Assembly: GCF_003473295.1 (NCBI RefSeq)
Contig: NZ_QRMP01000010.1
Span: 1-64,000, forward strand
Direction of reading: 5' to 3'
Source of the DNA: Parabacteroides sp. AM08-6
Lineage (GTDB): Bacteria > Bacteroidota > Bacteroidia > Bacteroidales > Tannerellaceae
DNA: 64,000 nt
Under the pieces are notes generated by a model. It did not search any database. It had not been told where the DNA came from and saw only the letters and a list, made by a program, of their open reading frames with translations. Below are positions 9,636 through 19,120 of the stretch, one piece after another; positions within the stretch are counted from its first letter, which is position 1; each line of letters opens with the position of its first letter. The translations under genes and the position numbers were made by a program.

Positions 9636-10733
9636 TTAATTCAGATTATCAATAGATACTTGCATTCCGGTACGCAACTGCATCACGCCTGAGGTGATTA
9701 GGGTATCCCCCGGACTTAGCCCTTCCAATACCTGCACGTGGCTTTCAGTACGAAGTCCCAGCTCTATTTCGACAGGTTCCGCTATACCATTTTTATATAG
9801 GTAAACTACATTTTTTCCCATTTCCGGTATTAACGCTTCATTTGGAATAGCCAACGCATCTTTTATATCCCGGCGGGTAATTTCGACGGAAGTATAACGA
9901 CCGGGGATAATTGCCTCGTCTTTATTCGGATAAGTAGCCCGGACTTTCAGCGAACGAGTGGCCTCGTCTACCTTACTTTCTACAGCATAAACAGTAGCCT
10001 GATAATCCTGCATAATACCGCCGGCACTATTCATTTTAAAAATGATATGTGTCCCATCCGTTATATCCGTGGCATAACGCTCCGGTATGGAGAACTCGAT
10101 TTTGAGGGGAGAAATCTTGGTCAACTTCGTCACAATAGTCGTAGGAGAAGCATAGGCACCTTCGCTGACATAACGCAAACCGATAATTCCGTCGAATGGA
10201 GCACGCAACTCTGTTTGTGCAATATTGGCTTTTACCAGTTCTATATCGGCCATCAACTTTTCATAATCGGTAGCCACTTGTTCGTAGGCCTCCTGGCTGA
10301 CAGCATCTTTTTCTAACAAAGTATGCTGACGATAAACCCGGTCCTTGGCCAGTGGAATCTGGGCTTCCAGTTTTTTCAGTTCAGCCTGCAAAGGTTTGTC
10401 ATTGATTTTGGCAAGCAAATCTCCGGCTTTCACATGTGTGCCTTCCGTAAAGTAAATGGCTACAATCTTTCCGGACGATTCAAAAGACAAATCCACCTCT
10501 TCATCCGGTATAGTACTGCCTGTTACAATGGCCTTATCGGTAAGAGACTGATACTTCAGCACTTCCGCATTAATGTTAAGAATTTGTTTCCGGGGCTGCG
10601 CGCCCGCCGATGGAATAATTTCGGCTGCATCCTTCGATGCTTTCAACTGTTTTTTTATCTGCGGGTAAGCAATCATCCCTGCAATCATCAGGAAAATTAC
10701 GGCGGTAACGCCCCACTTCACTCTTTTAGTCAT
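9636..10733 (-). CDS. RND efflux periplasmic adaptor (membrane fusion protein)
   Basis: A 365-residue membrane fusion protein linking pump and TolC. An N-terminal signal/anchor helix is followed by a split lipoyl/barrel-sandwich domain (KIVAIYFTEGTHVKAGDLLA and LRAPFDGIIGLRYVSEGAYA) around an alpha-helical hairpin, then beta-barrel and C-terminal domains. First gene of the operon. No regulator gene is adjacent, but a perfect palindrome and a third half-site lie 75-135 nt upstream. Confidence 0.93.
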   Translation of the reverse strand: MTKRVKWGVTAVIFLMIAGMIAYPQIKKQLKASKDAAEIIPSAGAQPRKQILNINAEVLKYQSLTDKAIVTGSTIPDEEVDLSFESSGKIVAIYFTEGTHVKAGDLLAKINDKPLQAELKKLEAQIPLAKDRVYRQHTLLEKDAVSQEAYEQVATDYEKLMADIELVKANIAQTELRAPFDGIIGLRYVSEGAYASPTTIVTKLTKISPLKIEFSIPERYATDITDGTHIIFKMNSAGGIMQDYQATVYAVESKVDEATRSLKVRATYPNKDEAIIPGRYTSVEITRRDIKDALAIPNEALIPEMGKNVVYLYKNGIAEPVEIELGLRTESHVQVLEGLSPGDTLITSGVMQLRTGMQVSIDNLN

Positions 10734-10806
10734 ATTCTTCTCTGGTATTCAACAATACATTATTGACATGGTAAATATACGCAACTATGCAGAAATATAG
10801 ACTAAG

Positions 10807-10868
10807 TTTGACACAAAAAGTTTAATGAACGAAACTTTTTGTGTCAAATTTTCATCAACTTGACACAA
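10807..10868. promoter_or_regulatory. Perfect 17-bp palindrome plus extra half-site upstream of RND operon
   Basis: TTTGACACAAAAAGTTT (10807-10823) is followed by an 8-nt loop and its exact reverse complement (10832-10848). TTGACACAA recurs at 10860-10868. A site of this kind with a spare half-site fits an operator for a dimeric repressor of the efflux operon starting at 10733. Because the GH43 operon ends upstream on the same strand (11043), a terminator role cannot be excluded, although the third half-site favours protein binding. Confidence 0.55.
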
Positions 10869-10917
10869 CCAATTAAGAGATAAATATTTACCCAGATATT
10901 TGAAAAATAAATTAACG

Positions 10918-10941
10918 GCTGAAAATCAAAGCATTTTCAGC
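10918..10941 (-). terminator. Candidate hairpin after GH43 operon
   Basis: GCTGAAAAT and ATTTTCAGC form a perfect 9-bp stem with a 6-nt loop, about 100 nt past the stop of the minus-strand GH43 gene at 11043. There is no clean U run, so this is a weak terminator candidate. The rest of 10734-11042 holds only the palindrome described separately. Confidence 0.35.
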
Positions 10942-11042
10942 GACGCATGACACTATATCACCAAACAGCTCTCTTTATTTGCAAATATAACATAGTTTCA
11001 TTCTTGTTGTTCTACATTATGATTATACAAAAGGGATTACTT

Positions 11043-12623
11043 CTACCTATAATGGAAATAATCCACATCCACGAAGCCACTTTCTGTTTTATCATTAAAA
11101 CAATACACACCGATACGATCACCCCGATAATTCCCCCAAACCAGTTGGTAAGGCTCCCCAAAAGGCAAAAAATTATCTCCATCCAAACTATAAGCATATC
11201 GGGACTTGCCATCCAGCCCCCACTGACTTCTGAACCATATAAATTTTGACAGGATTCGTATACCTCCTGTTATTTTACCGTTCTTCCGATATTCCAAATA
11301 ACAATCGCTTCCTTCTTTTACCACTCCGATGGAGGAATATTGTGACGAAAAATGACAAATACCAACCTTTTGCCCATCTTCCATATTGGAAATATCCATT
11401 CTTACCACCACATTATTATTTTGTTTTCTAAAAGTTCTTTGCGTAAGTGTATTACCAGCCTTTAGCAATTGATTGGATTCCAACGGACGGTAAGCCTTCA
11501 AACGAAGCCATCCCGGACGTTCGCTCAAAGAGAAAAAATCTTTCCTCGGTTGGTAATTCCACTGCCATTGCGGAGCTAACTGCCCATCGTCAAAATCATC
11601 ACTTCTCCGAATGCTTAATTTCTCATCCGCTTTAAAAGGCATTGCTCCTTCCCATTTCATCGTACCAATATTTGAACTCAATACTTCTCCCAATATAGGC
11701 CAACCGTCTATCCATGTAACGGGCAAAAGGCTGACAATACGGCCACTCCAGTCACCAGTGCCATGATGGGTCAAGAAATACCAATTATTATCCTTCCCCA
11801 AAACAATACCCCCCTGATTAGGCTCCATAGCCTCTAATGAAGGCAACGCCAACTGTTTTTCTTCTTTATAAGGTCCTACCACCTTCTTCGAGCGTTTCGC
11901 CATAACGTAGCGGCCTATACCCGATTTATGTTCACTAAAAATCAAATAATACCATTCGCCTACCTTAATCAATTTATTGGCTTCTCTACCACTTCCGGAA
12001 TTAATAAGTAGAGCCGATTTTCGATTTATACTTTTTCCGTCTTCCGACATTTTAAAAAGATAAGTCTTATACCCTTCGGCAAAATGAGTACCCACAAAAT
12101 AGGCCGCTCCCTTATCATCCCAAATTGCAGAACAATCATCCCAACCCGGTTCAAGCAGAAGAGGAATCAATGGTTCCCATGGTCCTTCGGGATGTATCGC
12201 CGATGTCATAAAATAGCCTTCATCCGGCGTACCGAAAAAAAGATAAAAACGACCATCATGATAACGTAGCGTCCCGGCCCATACTCCACGGCCATAACGG
12301 TTCATGCGGGTCCAATTCAATTCTTCACCAATTTGAGTCAAATCCCCTATGGCATTCCCGCAAATTTCCCAGTTCACAAGATCCTTGGAATGCAAGATTG
12401 TCATTCCCGGAGAAAATTGAAATGTGGAAGATATAGCATAATAATCGTCCTCAACCCTGATACAATCCATATCACTATAATCAGACGGAATGATTGGATT
12501 CATATAAATACCGTTACCTTGGTCTCCCCAGATTATCCAGTGCCCCCATTCTCTTTGCTGCTGTCCTTTCAGAGCGGCACAAAGGCAAATATTAAAAATC
12601 ATTAACCACAAATACCTCATCAT
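11043..12623 (-). CDS. Glycoside hydrolase family 43 (beta-xylosidase/arabinofuranosidase type)
   Basis: A secreted GH43 enzyme of about 526 residues. After a signal peptide (MMRYLWLMIFNICLCAAL), the five-bladed propeller shows the expected acids: Asp in NPIIPSDYSDMDCIRV, Asp in GWDDCSAIWDDKG and Glu near GREANKLIKVGEWYYL. The C-terminal 190 residues look like the beta-sandwich module of xylosidase-type GH43 proteins. I start at Met 12623, 7 nt after the stop of the upstream GH43 gene, because the preceding 14 residues overlap that gene. It probably trims arabinose- or xylose-containing plant glycans in the periplasm or on the cell surface. Subfamily is uncertain. Confidence 0.85.
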   Translation of the reverse strand: MMRYLWLMIFNICLCAALKGQQQREWGHWIIWGDQGNGIYMNPIIPSDYSDMDCIRVEDDYYAISSTFQFSPGMTILHSKDLVNWEICGNAIGDLTQIGEELNWTRMNRYGRGVWAGTLRYHDGRFYLFFGTPDEGYFMTSAIHPEGPWEPLIPLLLEPGWDDCSAIWDDKGAAYFVGTHFAEGYKTYLFKMSEDGKSINRKSALLINSGSGREANKLIKVGEWYYLIFSEHKSGIGRYVMAKRSKKVVGPYKEEKQLALPSLEAMEPNQGGIVLGKDNNWYFLTHHGTGDWSGRIVSLLPVTWIDGWPILGEVLSSNIGTMKWEGAMPFKADEKLSIRRSDDFDDGQLAPQWQWNYQPRKDFFSLSERPGWLRLKAYRPLESNQLLKAGNTLTQRTFRKQNNNVVVRMDISNMEDGQKVGICHFSSQYSSIGVVKEGSDCYLEYRKNGKITGGIRILSKFIWFRSQWGLDGKSRYAYSLDGDNFLPFGEPYQLVWGNYRGDRIGVYCFNDKTESGFVDVDYFHYR

Positions 12624-12630
12624 AGCTCTT

Positions 12631-14016
12631 TCAATAAATATCCCATTCCCAGATTCCTGCAACACCCTCTAAAATAGAGATTCTAAGAAACCTATATTTC
12701 TTATTCAACTTATCGACATGCGGAGATTTTATTCGTATGTCTCCATGTCCCCCACACTTCTGCCATACAGTTCCGTCGCTCGAACCTTCAAGCAAATAGG
12801 CATGACCCGCTGTCGGACGTACAAAATAAACTTCACTACGTTGTATTTTCCGAACTGTCCCTAAATCTGCAATGAGCCACGGACCCTTATCCTCTGCTGT
12901 AGCCATCCATCGAGAACCATTCGCCCTGTCAACGGCAAAAGCCGGAACAAAATATTCCGTACGACGACATAAATCGTCTTTCATAGGCTCGATATATAAG
13001 GCCTCCCTCGTACTGGATGCATAAACCGTATCAGGCTTGATTTTTTTCTCTTTTTTCCTTTTCCCCAAAACTCCTACTCCATCTAGGCTAAGTTCTATCG
13101 GGCAAATCGTACCATCCTCATTAAATTCCAACCGATTCACATAAGTTTGCCGATTGGTACTGCGACGACCGAATTCCAAATAAACAAAATAAAAATGTTC
13201 ATCATCTGTATTGAAAACACAACCATGTCCCGGACCAAAAACACCACGTTCGTAATTCGTAGTCGACACGATATCCTGTTCCGGACATTCATAAGGACCG
13301 AGAGGAGAAACCCTGCTCATCACATAAGCATATTGATATTTCTCATCTCCCCCGATAGTGTACAAATAATAATAGATACCTTTTCGCTTAAAGAATATAG
13401 GCCCTTCCGAATATTCTTTACGGGGGGTAGGAATGACACGAATGATAGAATCTACCGTAACCATATCTTTCGCCAATTTAGCCACATGCCTGCGTCCCCA
13501 AAACACATACGCTTGCTTGTTATCATCTACAAATACTTCCGCATCAATACCCTCTGGATCTTTTGTTTGCAATAAAGTGGAAGACGTGTAAGGTTCATAA
13601 AACTCGTCTTCTCCGCGAGCCAATTTGAACGGTCCTTCCGGATGTTCCGCAACAGCCGGGTACATGTAACCGTTAATCGTAGGATAAATGTAATATTTTC
13701 CGTTGGCATGGATTACCTTGCTAGGGGCCCAATATTTTTCTTTTGCAGCCGACGGGAAATATATACCGTCAAAACTCCAATGCACAAAATCCTTCGATTT
13801 CCATACGACAGGAGGACCGGATGTATCTAGTCCTCTTCCATATCCGTCCGTTGTGGCATAACAATAAAACACCCCATTGATTTCCTGTATGCTGGCATCC
13901 GCAATCATATCCGGAATCAAAGCATTCCCAAACGGATTCACCACTTGAGCTTCAACCATAGTAGCCACTAAAAAGGCTTGCAAAAATCCCATTACTCTTT
14001 TCCACTTCACTTTCAT
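12631..14016 (-). CDS. GH43-family hydrolase with C-terminal F5/8 type C (discoidin) domain
   Basis: 461 residues with a signal peptide (VMGFLQAFLVATMVEAQ). The GH43 catalytic acids are visible: Asp in NALIPDMIADASIQE, Asp in DPEGIDAEVFVDD and Glu in EYSEGPIFFKRKG. From about residue 345 a discoidin-like carbohydrate-binding domain follows (WLIADLGTVRKIQRSEVYF). First gene of a two-gene GH43 operon. No SusC/SusD pair or sugar sensor flanks it, so this is an isolated glycan-degradation pair. The substrate is probably arabinose- or xylose-containing, inferred only from family. Confidence 0.85.
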   Translation of the reverse strand: MKVKWKRVMGFLQAFLVATMVEAQVVNPFGNALIPDMIADASIQEINGVFYCYATTDGYGRGLDTSGPPVVWKSKDFVHWSFDGIYFPSAAKEKYWAPSKVIHANGKYYIYPTINGYMYPAVAEHPEGPFKLARGEDEFYEPYTSSTLLQTKDPEGIDAEVFVDDNKQAYVFWGRRHVAKLAKDMVTVDSIIRVIPTPRKEYSEGPIFFKRKGIYYYLYTIGGDEKYQYAYVMSRVSPLGPYECPEQDIVSTTNYERGVFGPGHGCVFNTDDEHFYFVYLEFGRRSTNRQTYVNRLEFNEDGTICPIELSLDGVGVLGKRKKEKKIKPDTVYASSTREALYIEPMKDDLCRRTEYFVPAFAVDRANGSRWMATAEDKGPWLIADLGTVRKIQRSEVYFVRPTAGHAYLLEGSSDGTVWQKCGGHGDIRIKSPHVDKLNKKYRFLRISILEGVAGIWEWDIY

Positions 14017-14509
14017 GATACTATATATAAAACATCACCAATAACACATAGAAGTGCTATCTCCGATTAGGGCTGTTCTCCCCATGTTACCCGTTTTTAA
14101 CAGCCTATTAACTCGCTTTTACAAATTTAGTAAAAAACGCATATAATCAATAACATTCTCTCCTTTTTTCACAGTAAATCCGCTACGCTACACTCAAATT
14201 TGCGCTTCTACTATGTATTTATTTTAGATTATTCTTGGTTTGGCTTAACCAATTGATAAATAAACAATTTGCAGTGTATTAAAAAAGTGAGGTAACGATT
14301 TGGCAACTGTGCGTATTTCAGCGTTTTGCGATGTTGTACCTTCAAATAACTCTTGTGAGAACAAAAATACGAAAATATTCTTTATTGCAATCTAAAAAAT
14401 AATATTTAGTTTTCAGCTACACAAAAGCAAAGTTCTCCGATTTTAAACTGTACCCTAACTATGGAATAGGCTTGTAATCGGGGGGCTATTGATTTAATTT
14501 TCGAAAACT
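14017..14509. other. AT-rich intergenic region, no gene seen
   Basis: This gap of about 490 bp separates the start of the GH43 operon from the 3' end of the AraC gene. I see no open frame, RNA gene or strong hairpin. It could hold the GH43 promoter and could be an island boundary, but I found no direct repeat matching the integrase side at 26.06 kb. Confidence 0.6.
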
Positions 14510-15406
14510 TTAACTCACACTCCTATACTCATTCGGAGTTACACCGGCTACTTTTTTGAAAAGGCGACTTAGGTGATGTGGGTATTTAAACCCTAATATA
14601 TAAGCAATCTCACTGATAGATTGCTTGCCTTGTGTGAGTAGTTCTTTTACTCGTTCTACGGTAGCCAATTGGATATACTCTTGCGCCGATTTACCTGTTT
14701 CTTTTTTAATCAGATCGCCGAAATAGTTGGCAGAGAGATGTAACTCTGCGGCACACCATGCAACAGAAGGCAAACCTAATTGCTGAGGTTTGTCCGAATT
14801 AAAATAACTACCAAGCAAATTTTCAAAACGACTTAACAAATCACGATTCACAATCTCACGAGTAATGAACTGACGGTCATAAAAACGTACACAATGATTT
14901 AGCAGTACCTCAATATTTGCCGCAACAATTTGTTTACTATGTTTGTCAATGGCATGTTCCAGCTCTTCACGAATTTCTTTGAAACAGTTGATAATAATAT
15001 GTCGTTCACGCTCCGACATATGTAATGCCTCGTTTGCCCCGTATGAAAAGAATGTGTAATCTTTCATCTGCCTATCAAGTGCCGTACCTCGCAGCAGGTC
15101 AGGATGAAACATAAGAATCCATCCATGAGGATTGCGAGTTTCGCCGTTATCATTAGCACCGGCAATTTGCCCTGGAGCAACAAACACAAGAGTACCATCC
15201 TTATAATCATACTGATTGCGACCGTAAAGAAGCGGCCCGCAATCAATTTGTTTGAGAATAATGCAATAGAACCCAAAGTTTTTACGCCCATGACGAATTA
15301 CATCTAATTCGGACATGTTGACAACGTTCACTAACGGATGCAATGTTTCGACCCCTAAGACCTCGTTGTAGTCCTGAATGGAATCTAATTTTATAATATC
15401 TCCCAT
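14510..15406 (-). CDS. AraC-family transcriptional regulator
   Basis: 298 residues, using Met 15406 (MGDIIKLDSIQDYNEVLG) because the in-frame sequence upstream contains the -7 promoter box at 15439. The N-terminal half resembles a cupin-like sensing domain (LVFVAPGQ). The C-terminal 100 residues carry two HTH motifs, including LHLSANYFGDLIKKETGKSA and YILGFKYPHHLSRLFKKVAG. It is divergent from the six-gene operon starting at 15655 and probably activates it in response to a small molecule or stress. Confidence 0.9.
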   Translation of the reverse strand: MGDIIKLDSIQDYNEVLGVETLHPLVNVVNMSELDVIRHGRKNFGFYCIILKQIDCGPLLYGRNQYDYKDGTLVFVAPGQIAGANDNGETRNPHGWILMFHPDLLRGTALDRQMKDYTFFSYGANEALHMSERERHIIINCFKEIREELEHAIDKHSKQIVAANIEVLLNHCVRFYDRQFITREIVNRDLLSRFENLLGSYFNSDKPQQLGLPSVAWCAAELHLSANYFGDLIKKETGKSAQEYIQLATVERVKELLTQGKQSISEIAYILGFKYPHHLSRLFKKVAGVTPNEYRSVS

Positions 15407-15438
15407 AATAATATTATGTTGTTGAAAGTAACTTTCCA

Positions 15439-15446
15439 CAAATATA
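15439..15446 (-). promoter_or_regulatory. -7 box of AraC regulator gene
   Basis: The minus strand reads TATATTTG, a perfect TAnnTTTG match, about 33 nt upstream of the chosen ATG at 15406. It supports that start over the longer frame. No ideal -33 TTTG is visible. Confidence 0.55.
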
Positions 15447-15605
15447 CAAAAACTCAATTGGTATTTATCCGAACATTCATAGAATCTGTAATTTTGGTTA
15501 GTGATTCCGTAAGGTGTGTTATTGTGCGGCAACCTATAAATCACAATCAGTAAAATTGGTGTTTTAAACCGTAATTCATCTATGGACGAACATCTATGCA
15601 CGCTC

Positions 15606-15613
15606 TATCTTTG
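15606..15613 (+). promoter_or_regulatory. -7 box of the CMD/cupin/flavodoxin operon
   Basis: TATCTTTG matches the -7 consensus, 42 nt before the ATG at 15655. No TTTG is found 20 nt upstream, which fits a promoter that needs an activator such as the divergent AraC protein. Confidence 0.55.
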
Positions 15614-15654
15614 CAAAAACGATTTACGGGTGGATCATAAAGAAAATATAGCGA

Positions 15655-17319
15655 ATGAAAAAGATTATTTTACTCATGCTTACGGCTTTCATCGTATTGT
15701 CCGTATCTGCACAATCAGCACAGGAGATGAATAAGAAAGAACAACACATCGTCTCGATTGCCTCCCTGACGGGTAAAGGCGATCTGGTTAAACTAAAACC
15801 AGCATTGAATGAGGGGCTTAATGCGGGAATGACTGTCAATGAAATAAAAGAGGTGTTGGTTCACTCCTATGCTTATTGCGGCTTTCCCAGAGCATTGAGG
15901 GGCTTGCAAACTTTCGTAGCCGTGCTTAATGAGCGTAAAACGCAAGGCATCACAGACAATAGAGGGCGTGAGGCGTTGCCTATCACAGACTCTCGCACCA
16001 AATATGAACGAGGGCGGGATATTCTTGCCGAAATATCCGGTACTCCTGCCGATGCTCCTAAAGCCGATTACGCAATACTTGCACCCGAAATTGAACGTTT
16101 TCTGAAAGAACATCTCTTTGCCGATCTCTTTGAGCGTGATGTACTGACGTATGCCGAGCGAGAGATTGCCACGCTGTCGGTTCTTGTCGCCATCGGTGGG
16201 GTAGAACCGATGATGGCAGGACATATAAATATAGCTTTACATGTTGGCGTCAGTCCTCGTCAACTTCGAGATCTTCTCTCTATTGTCGAAAGTAAAATCG
16301 GACGTAACGAAGCTGATGCCGGACGTATGGTTTTGAACGAAATTTTGCAGAACAAAATGCCACTCAGCAATTCGGCTGAGCCGACTACAATAGTGGAAAG
16401 CGGGGTGAAGATACAGAAAGTGACTTTTCATAACCGGTTTTTGATAGATGTAGTCGGCAATCTCTACTTCCCTGCGGATTATGACTCATCGAAAAAATAT
16501 TCCGCCATTATCGTTGGTCATCCCTTTGGTGGAGTTAAAGAGCAGACATCAGGTTTGCATGCCCGTAAATTAGCAGAATTGGGTTATATAACACTGGCAT
16601 TCGATGCCTCCTATTACGGAGAGAGCGGTGGTTATCCACGTCAGATGGAATCGCCCGAAGTGCGTGTTGAAGATTTCAGTGCAGCAGTTGATTTTCTATC
16701 CAATCATTCGGCTGTCAATGCCGGACAGATTGGCGTATTAGGCATCTGTGGTGGTGGTGGTTACTCGGTTAGCGCAGCACAAATAGACCATCGTATCAAG
16801 GCGGTTGCAACCATCAGTATGTATGATATGGGGCGAGCTCGCCGCAGAGGGGTAGGCGATGCCACTACTTACGAACAACGCATGGTAACGCTCGACCAAA
16901 TAGGCACTCAGCGTACAGCCGAGTTTGGCGGGGCGGAGCGCCGTGACATTCGTGCATTGCCTGAAAAGGTGGATGCTTCTACTCCGCAATACGCCCTTGA
17001 TTTTCTGGATTATTATGATACGCCACGGGGTAATCATCCCAACTCTACTGCATATTATTCATATACCAGCCTTGCACCGATGATGAATTTTTTCCCGTTT
17101 GTGCAGATTGAAACCATTTCGCCACGTCCGCTACTCTTTATTGTCGGAGAAAATGCCGTATCTGCTTATTTCAGTGAAGATGCCTATTCAAAAGCCTCTG
17201 AACCCAAAGAGTTATTCATCGTTCCCGGTGCTACGCATGTCGATTTGTATGACCGTCCGGATTATCTTAACATCACGCTTCCAAAATTGGACGCATTCTA
17301 CAAACAATATTTACAGTAA
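15655..17319 (+). CDS. Carboxymuconolactone-decarboxylase-like protein fused to alpha/beta hydrolase
   Basis: A 554-residue secreted fusion. A signal peptide (MLTAFIVLSVSAQ) leads into two CMD/AhpD-like helical repeats (about residues 30-100 and 140-230), then from about 240 an alpha/beta hydrolase of the dienelactone-hydrolase/YcjY type. The nucleophile elbow reads GICGGGG, with cysteine where most hydrolases have serine, as in dienelactone hydrolases. The acid/His end is near VPGATHVDLYDRP. The CMD parts lack an obvious CxxC pair, so peroxidase activity is doubtful. First gene of an operon with cupin, flavodoxin and hydrolase genes. The substrate is unknown. Confidence 0.8.
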   Translation: MKKIILLMLTAFIVLSVSAQSAQEMNKKEQHIVSIASLTGKGDLVKLKPALNEGLNAGMTVNEIKEVLVHSYAYCGFPRALRGLQTFVAVLNERKTQGITDNRGREALPITDSRTKYERGRDILAEISGTPADAPKADYAILAPEIERFLKEHLFADLFERDVLTYAEREIATLSVLVAIGGVEPMMAGHINIALHVGVSPRQLRDLLSIVESKIGRNEADAGRMVLNEILQNKMPLSNSAEPTTIVESGVKIQKVTFHNRFLIDVVGNLYFPADYDSSKKYSAIIVGHPFGGVKEQTSGLHARKLAELGYITLAFDASYYGESGGYPRQMESPEVRVEDFSAAVDFLSNHSAVNAGQIGVLGICGGGGYSVSAAQIDHRIKAVATISMYDMGRARRRGVGDATTYEQRMVTLDQIGTQRTAEFGGAERRDIRALPEKVDASTPQYALDFLDYYDTPRGNHPNSTAYYSYTSLAPMMNFFPFVQIETISPRPLLFIVGENAVSAYFSEDAYSKASEPKELFIVPGATHVDLYDRPDYLNITLPKLDAFYKQYLQ

Positions 17320-17331
17320 AATTATATAGTC

Positions 17332-17814
17332 ATGAGAAATATTCTATGTCTAATCGTAATCGCTTTGTTATTCAATGCGTGTTGCAGTCAAAAGAAAGAG
17401 AGTCAGGAAATGAATATACCGAAAAACGTGTTCAGCAAAGGAGCATTGATGGAGAATAGCCCTAATTTCACGGGAAATGTATGGCTCGAAAGATTCGTTA
17501 CTGCCGCAGACTCGATGGACTGCACAGTAGGCAACGTTACTTTTGCGCCGGGCGTTCGCAATAGCTGGCACTCCCATCCGGGCGGACAAATATTGCTTTG
17601 CACCTCCGGCAAAGGTTACTACCAGCAGAAAGGAGAACCCATTCAAATACTTCTGCCCGGCGATGTGGTGAAGATTGCCGCAAACGTGGTTCATTGGCAC
17701 GGAGCCGCTCCCGATAGCGAATTTACGCACATTGCCATCGGCACGCAACCATCTAAGGGTGCTGTTGAATGGTTTGAGCCAGTAACAGACAAAGAGTATA
17801 ACAACTACAAATAA
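17332..17814 (+). CDS. Cupin-domain lipoprotein
   Basis: A 160-residue small-barrel cupin with a lipoprotein-type signal (ALLFNACCSQ). The metal-site signature is visible: WHSHPGGQ with two histidines plus Gln, a downstream Glu in QKGEPIQ, and His in VVHWHGAAP. Cupins next to CMD proteins are common in Bacteroidales and other bacteria, and may act together on quinone-like or lactone substrates. Twelve nt after the CMD fusion gene and probably cotranscribed. No specific activity can be assigned. Confidence 0.8.
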   Translation: MRNILCLIVIALLFNACCSQKKESQEMNIPKNVFSKGALMENSPNFTGNVWLERFVTAADSMDCTVGNVTFAPGVRNSWHSHPGGQILLCTSGKGYYQQKGEPIQILLPGDVVKIAANVVHWHGAAPDSEFTHIAIGTQPSKGAVEWFEPVTDKEYNNYK

Positions 17815-17834
17815 TTATCAAATAGAAAATAAAA

Positions 17835-19082
17835 ATGGAACAAAGTCAAACTATTTCATCTCCCCAAAGTCGGATTCACGTTCTGGATGCACTAAGAGGG
17901 TTTGCACTGCTTGGTGTTATTCTCATGCACATGTTACAACATTTTGGCGTTTTTTCAGACATGCTGCCCCCTGAACCTCGATTCCCAATGTTGGACACAG
18001 CTATTCAATGGCTCTCACAACATGTAATAATGGGTAAATTTATTAATATTTTCGCCTTTCTTTTCGGGTTAAGTTTCTTTATACAGATGGATCGTGGCGC
18101 TAAAAAAGGTATCGATTTTCGAAAACGTTTTATATGGCGCATGGTCGTTCTTTTTGCAATAGGTATCGTTGGAAATAGCTTTTTTACTGCTGATATTTTA
18201 ACTATATATGCTGCTTTCGGAGTAATCATGGTATTACTTTTTCCTTTGAAAAATTGGGTGTTGATTGTTATTGCGGTGCTTCTGTTGATCGGCACACCCC
18301 GTATTATTTCAACAAGTTATGACCGTTTAGTAAAAACCGAGCAAACAACAAACATGTCACAAAGAGCTGTATCAAGTGAAACCGGTAGAAACAGGGCAGT
18401 ATCTTCAAGAGAGACAGAGGAAAAGCCATCGTTCTTCAAGTCGGCTGAAAGAAATTTAACCACCGGATTTATAAGGAAGTTAAATTATCAATTCGGGTTA
18501 AACGGACGCGGATATATTACAATGGCTCTTTTTATATTGGGCTTGGTCGTAGGACGTTTGCGATTCTTTGAAGGAATAGAAACACATAAAAAAAGAAACA
18601 TACTACTTTTTGTAGGATTTACTCTTGTTTGTGTGCTTATTAGTCTGATACCATTGCAGGAAGTTACTTTCAGGATGCTTATGTCGGGCGAAGGGTTATC
18701 TACTGTGATGTTACTATCTATGGCACTTAATGATATACATACAGTGTTTTTTTCCGGGACTTTAGCACTTGGGTTTATCATTCTATATCAGACAAATAGT
18801 GTTAGAATGTATCTGAATGTCATCATACCTTACGGACGTATGGGCTTGACTAATTATGTAACACAAAGTATTGCCGGAGGGATTCTGTTTTCCATGTGGG
18901 GATTAGGAGCAATATTCGGCAGTTGGGGAACTACTGAGGTATTTGTTTTGGGTTTGGTTGTATACATTATACAGGCTATACTCAGCACCTTTTGGTTGAA
19001 ATATTATCTATATGGTCCTTTAGAGTGGTTTTGGCGCTCAGCTACCTATTTTAAAGTACAACCATTTAGAAAAAAACAATAA
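17835..19082 (+). CDS. DUF418-family integral membrane protein (YeiB-like)
   Basis: A 415-residue polytopic membrane protein. The start IHVLDALRGFALLGVILMHM is the hallmark of the DUF418/acyltransferase-like superfamily, and the C-terminal half (GRMGLTNYVTQS, then WLKYYLYGPLEWFWRS) is the DUF418 signature. A hydrophilic Ser/Glu-rich loop lies around residues 165-205. The family function is unknown; envelope modification is a reasonable guess. Third gene of the AraC-linked operon. Confidence 0.85.
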   Translation: MEQSQTISSPQSRIHVLDALRGFALLGVILMHMLQHFGVFSDMLPPEPRFPMLDTAIQWLSQHVIMGKFINIFAFLFGLSFFIQMDRGAKKGIDFRKRFIWRMVVLFAIGIVGNSFFTADILTIYAAFGVIMVLLFPLKNWVLIVIAVLLLIGTPRIISTSYDRLVKTEQTTNMSQRAVSSETGRNRAVSSRETEEKPSFFKSAERNLTTGFIRKLNYQFGLNGRGYITMALFILGLVVGRLRFFEGIETHKKRNILLFVGFTLVCVLISLIPLQEVTFRMLMSGEGLSTVMLLSMALNDIHTVFFSGTLALGFIILYQTNSVRMYLNVIIPYGRMGLTNYVTQSIAGGILFSMWGLGAIFGSWGTTEVFVLGLVVYIIQAILSTFWLKYYLYGPLEWFWRSATYFKVQPFRKKQ

Positions 19083-19120
19083 TTATTAATTAGACAATCT
19101 GATTTATGTTAGAAAATAAT

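Noticed and set aside
10978..10990. GCAAATATAA as an attachment-site match
   Set aside because: The sequence is a near -7 promoter motif that recurs often in the window; using it would place the GH43 genes inside the element without other support.
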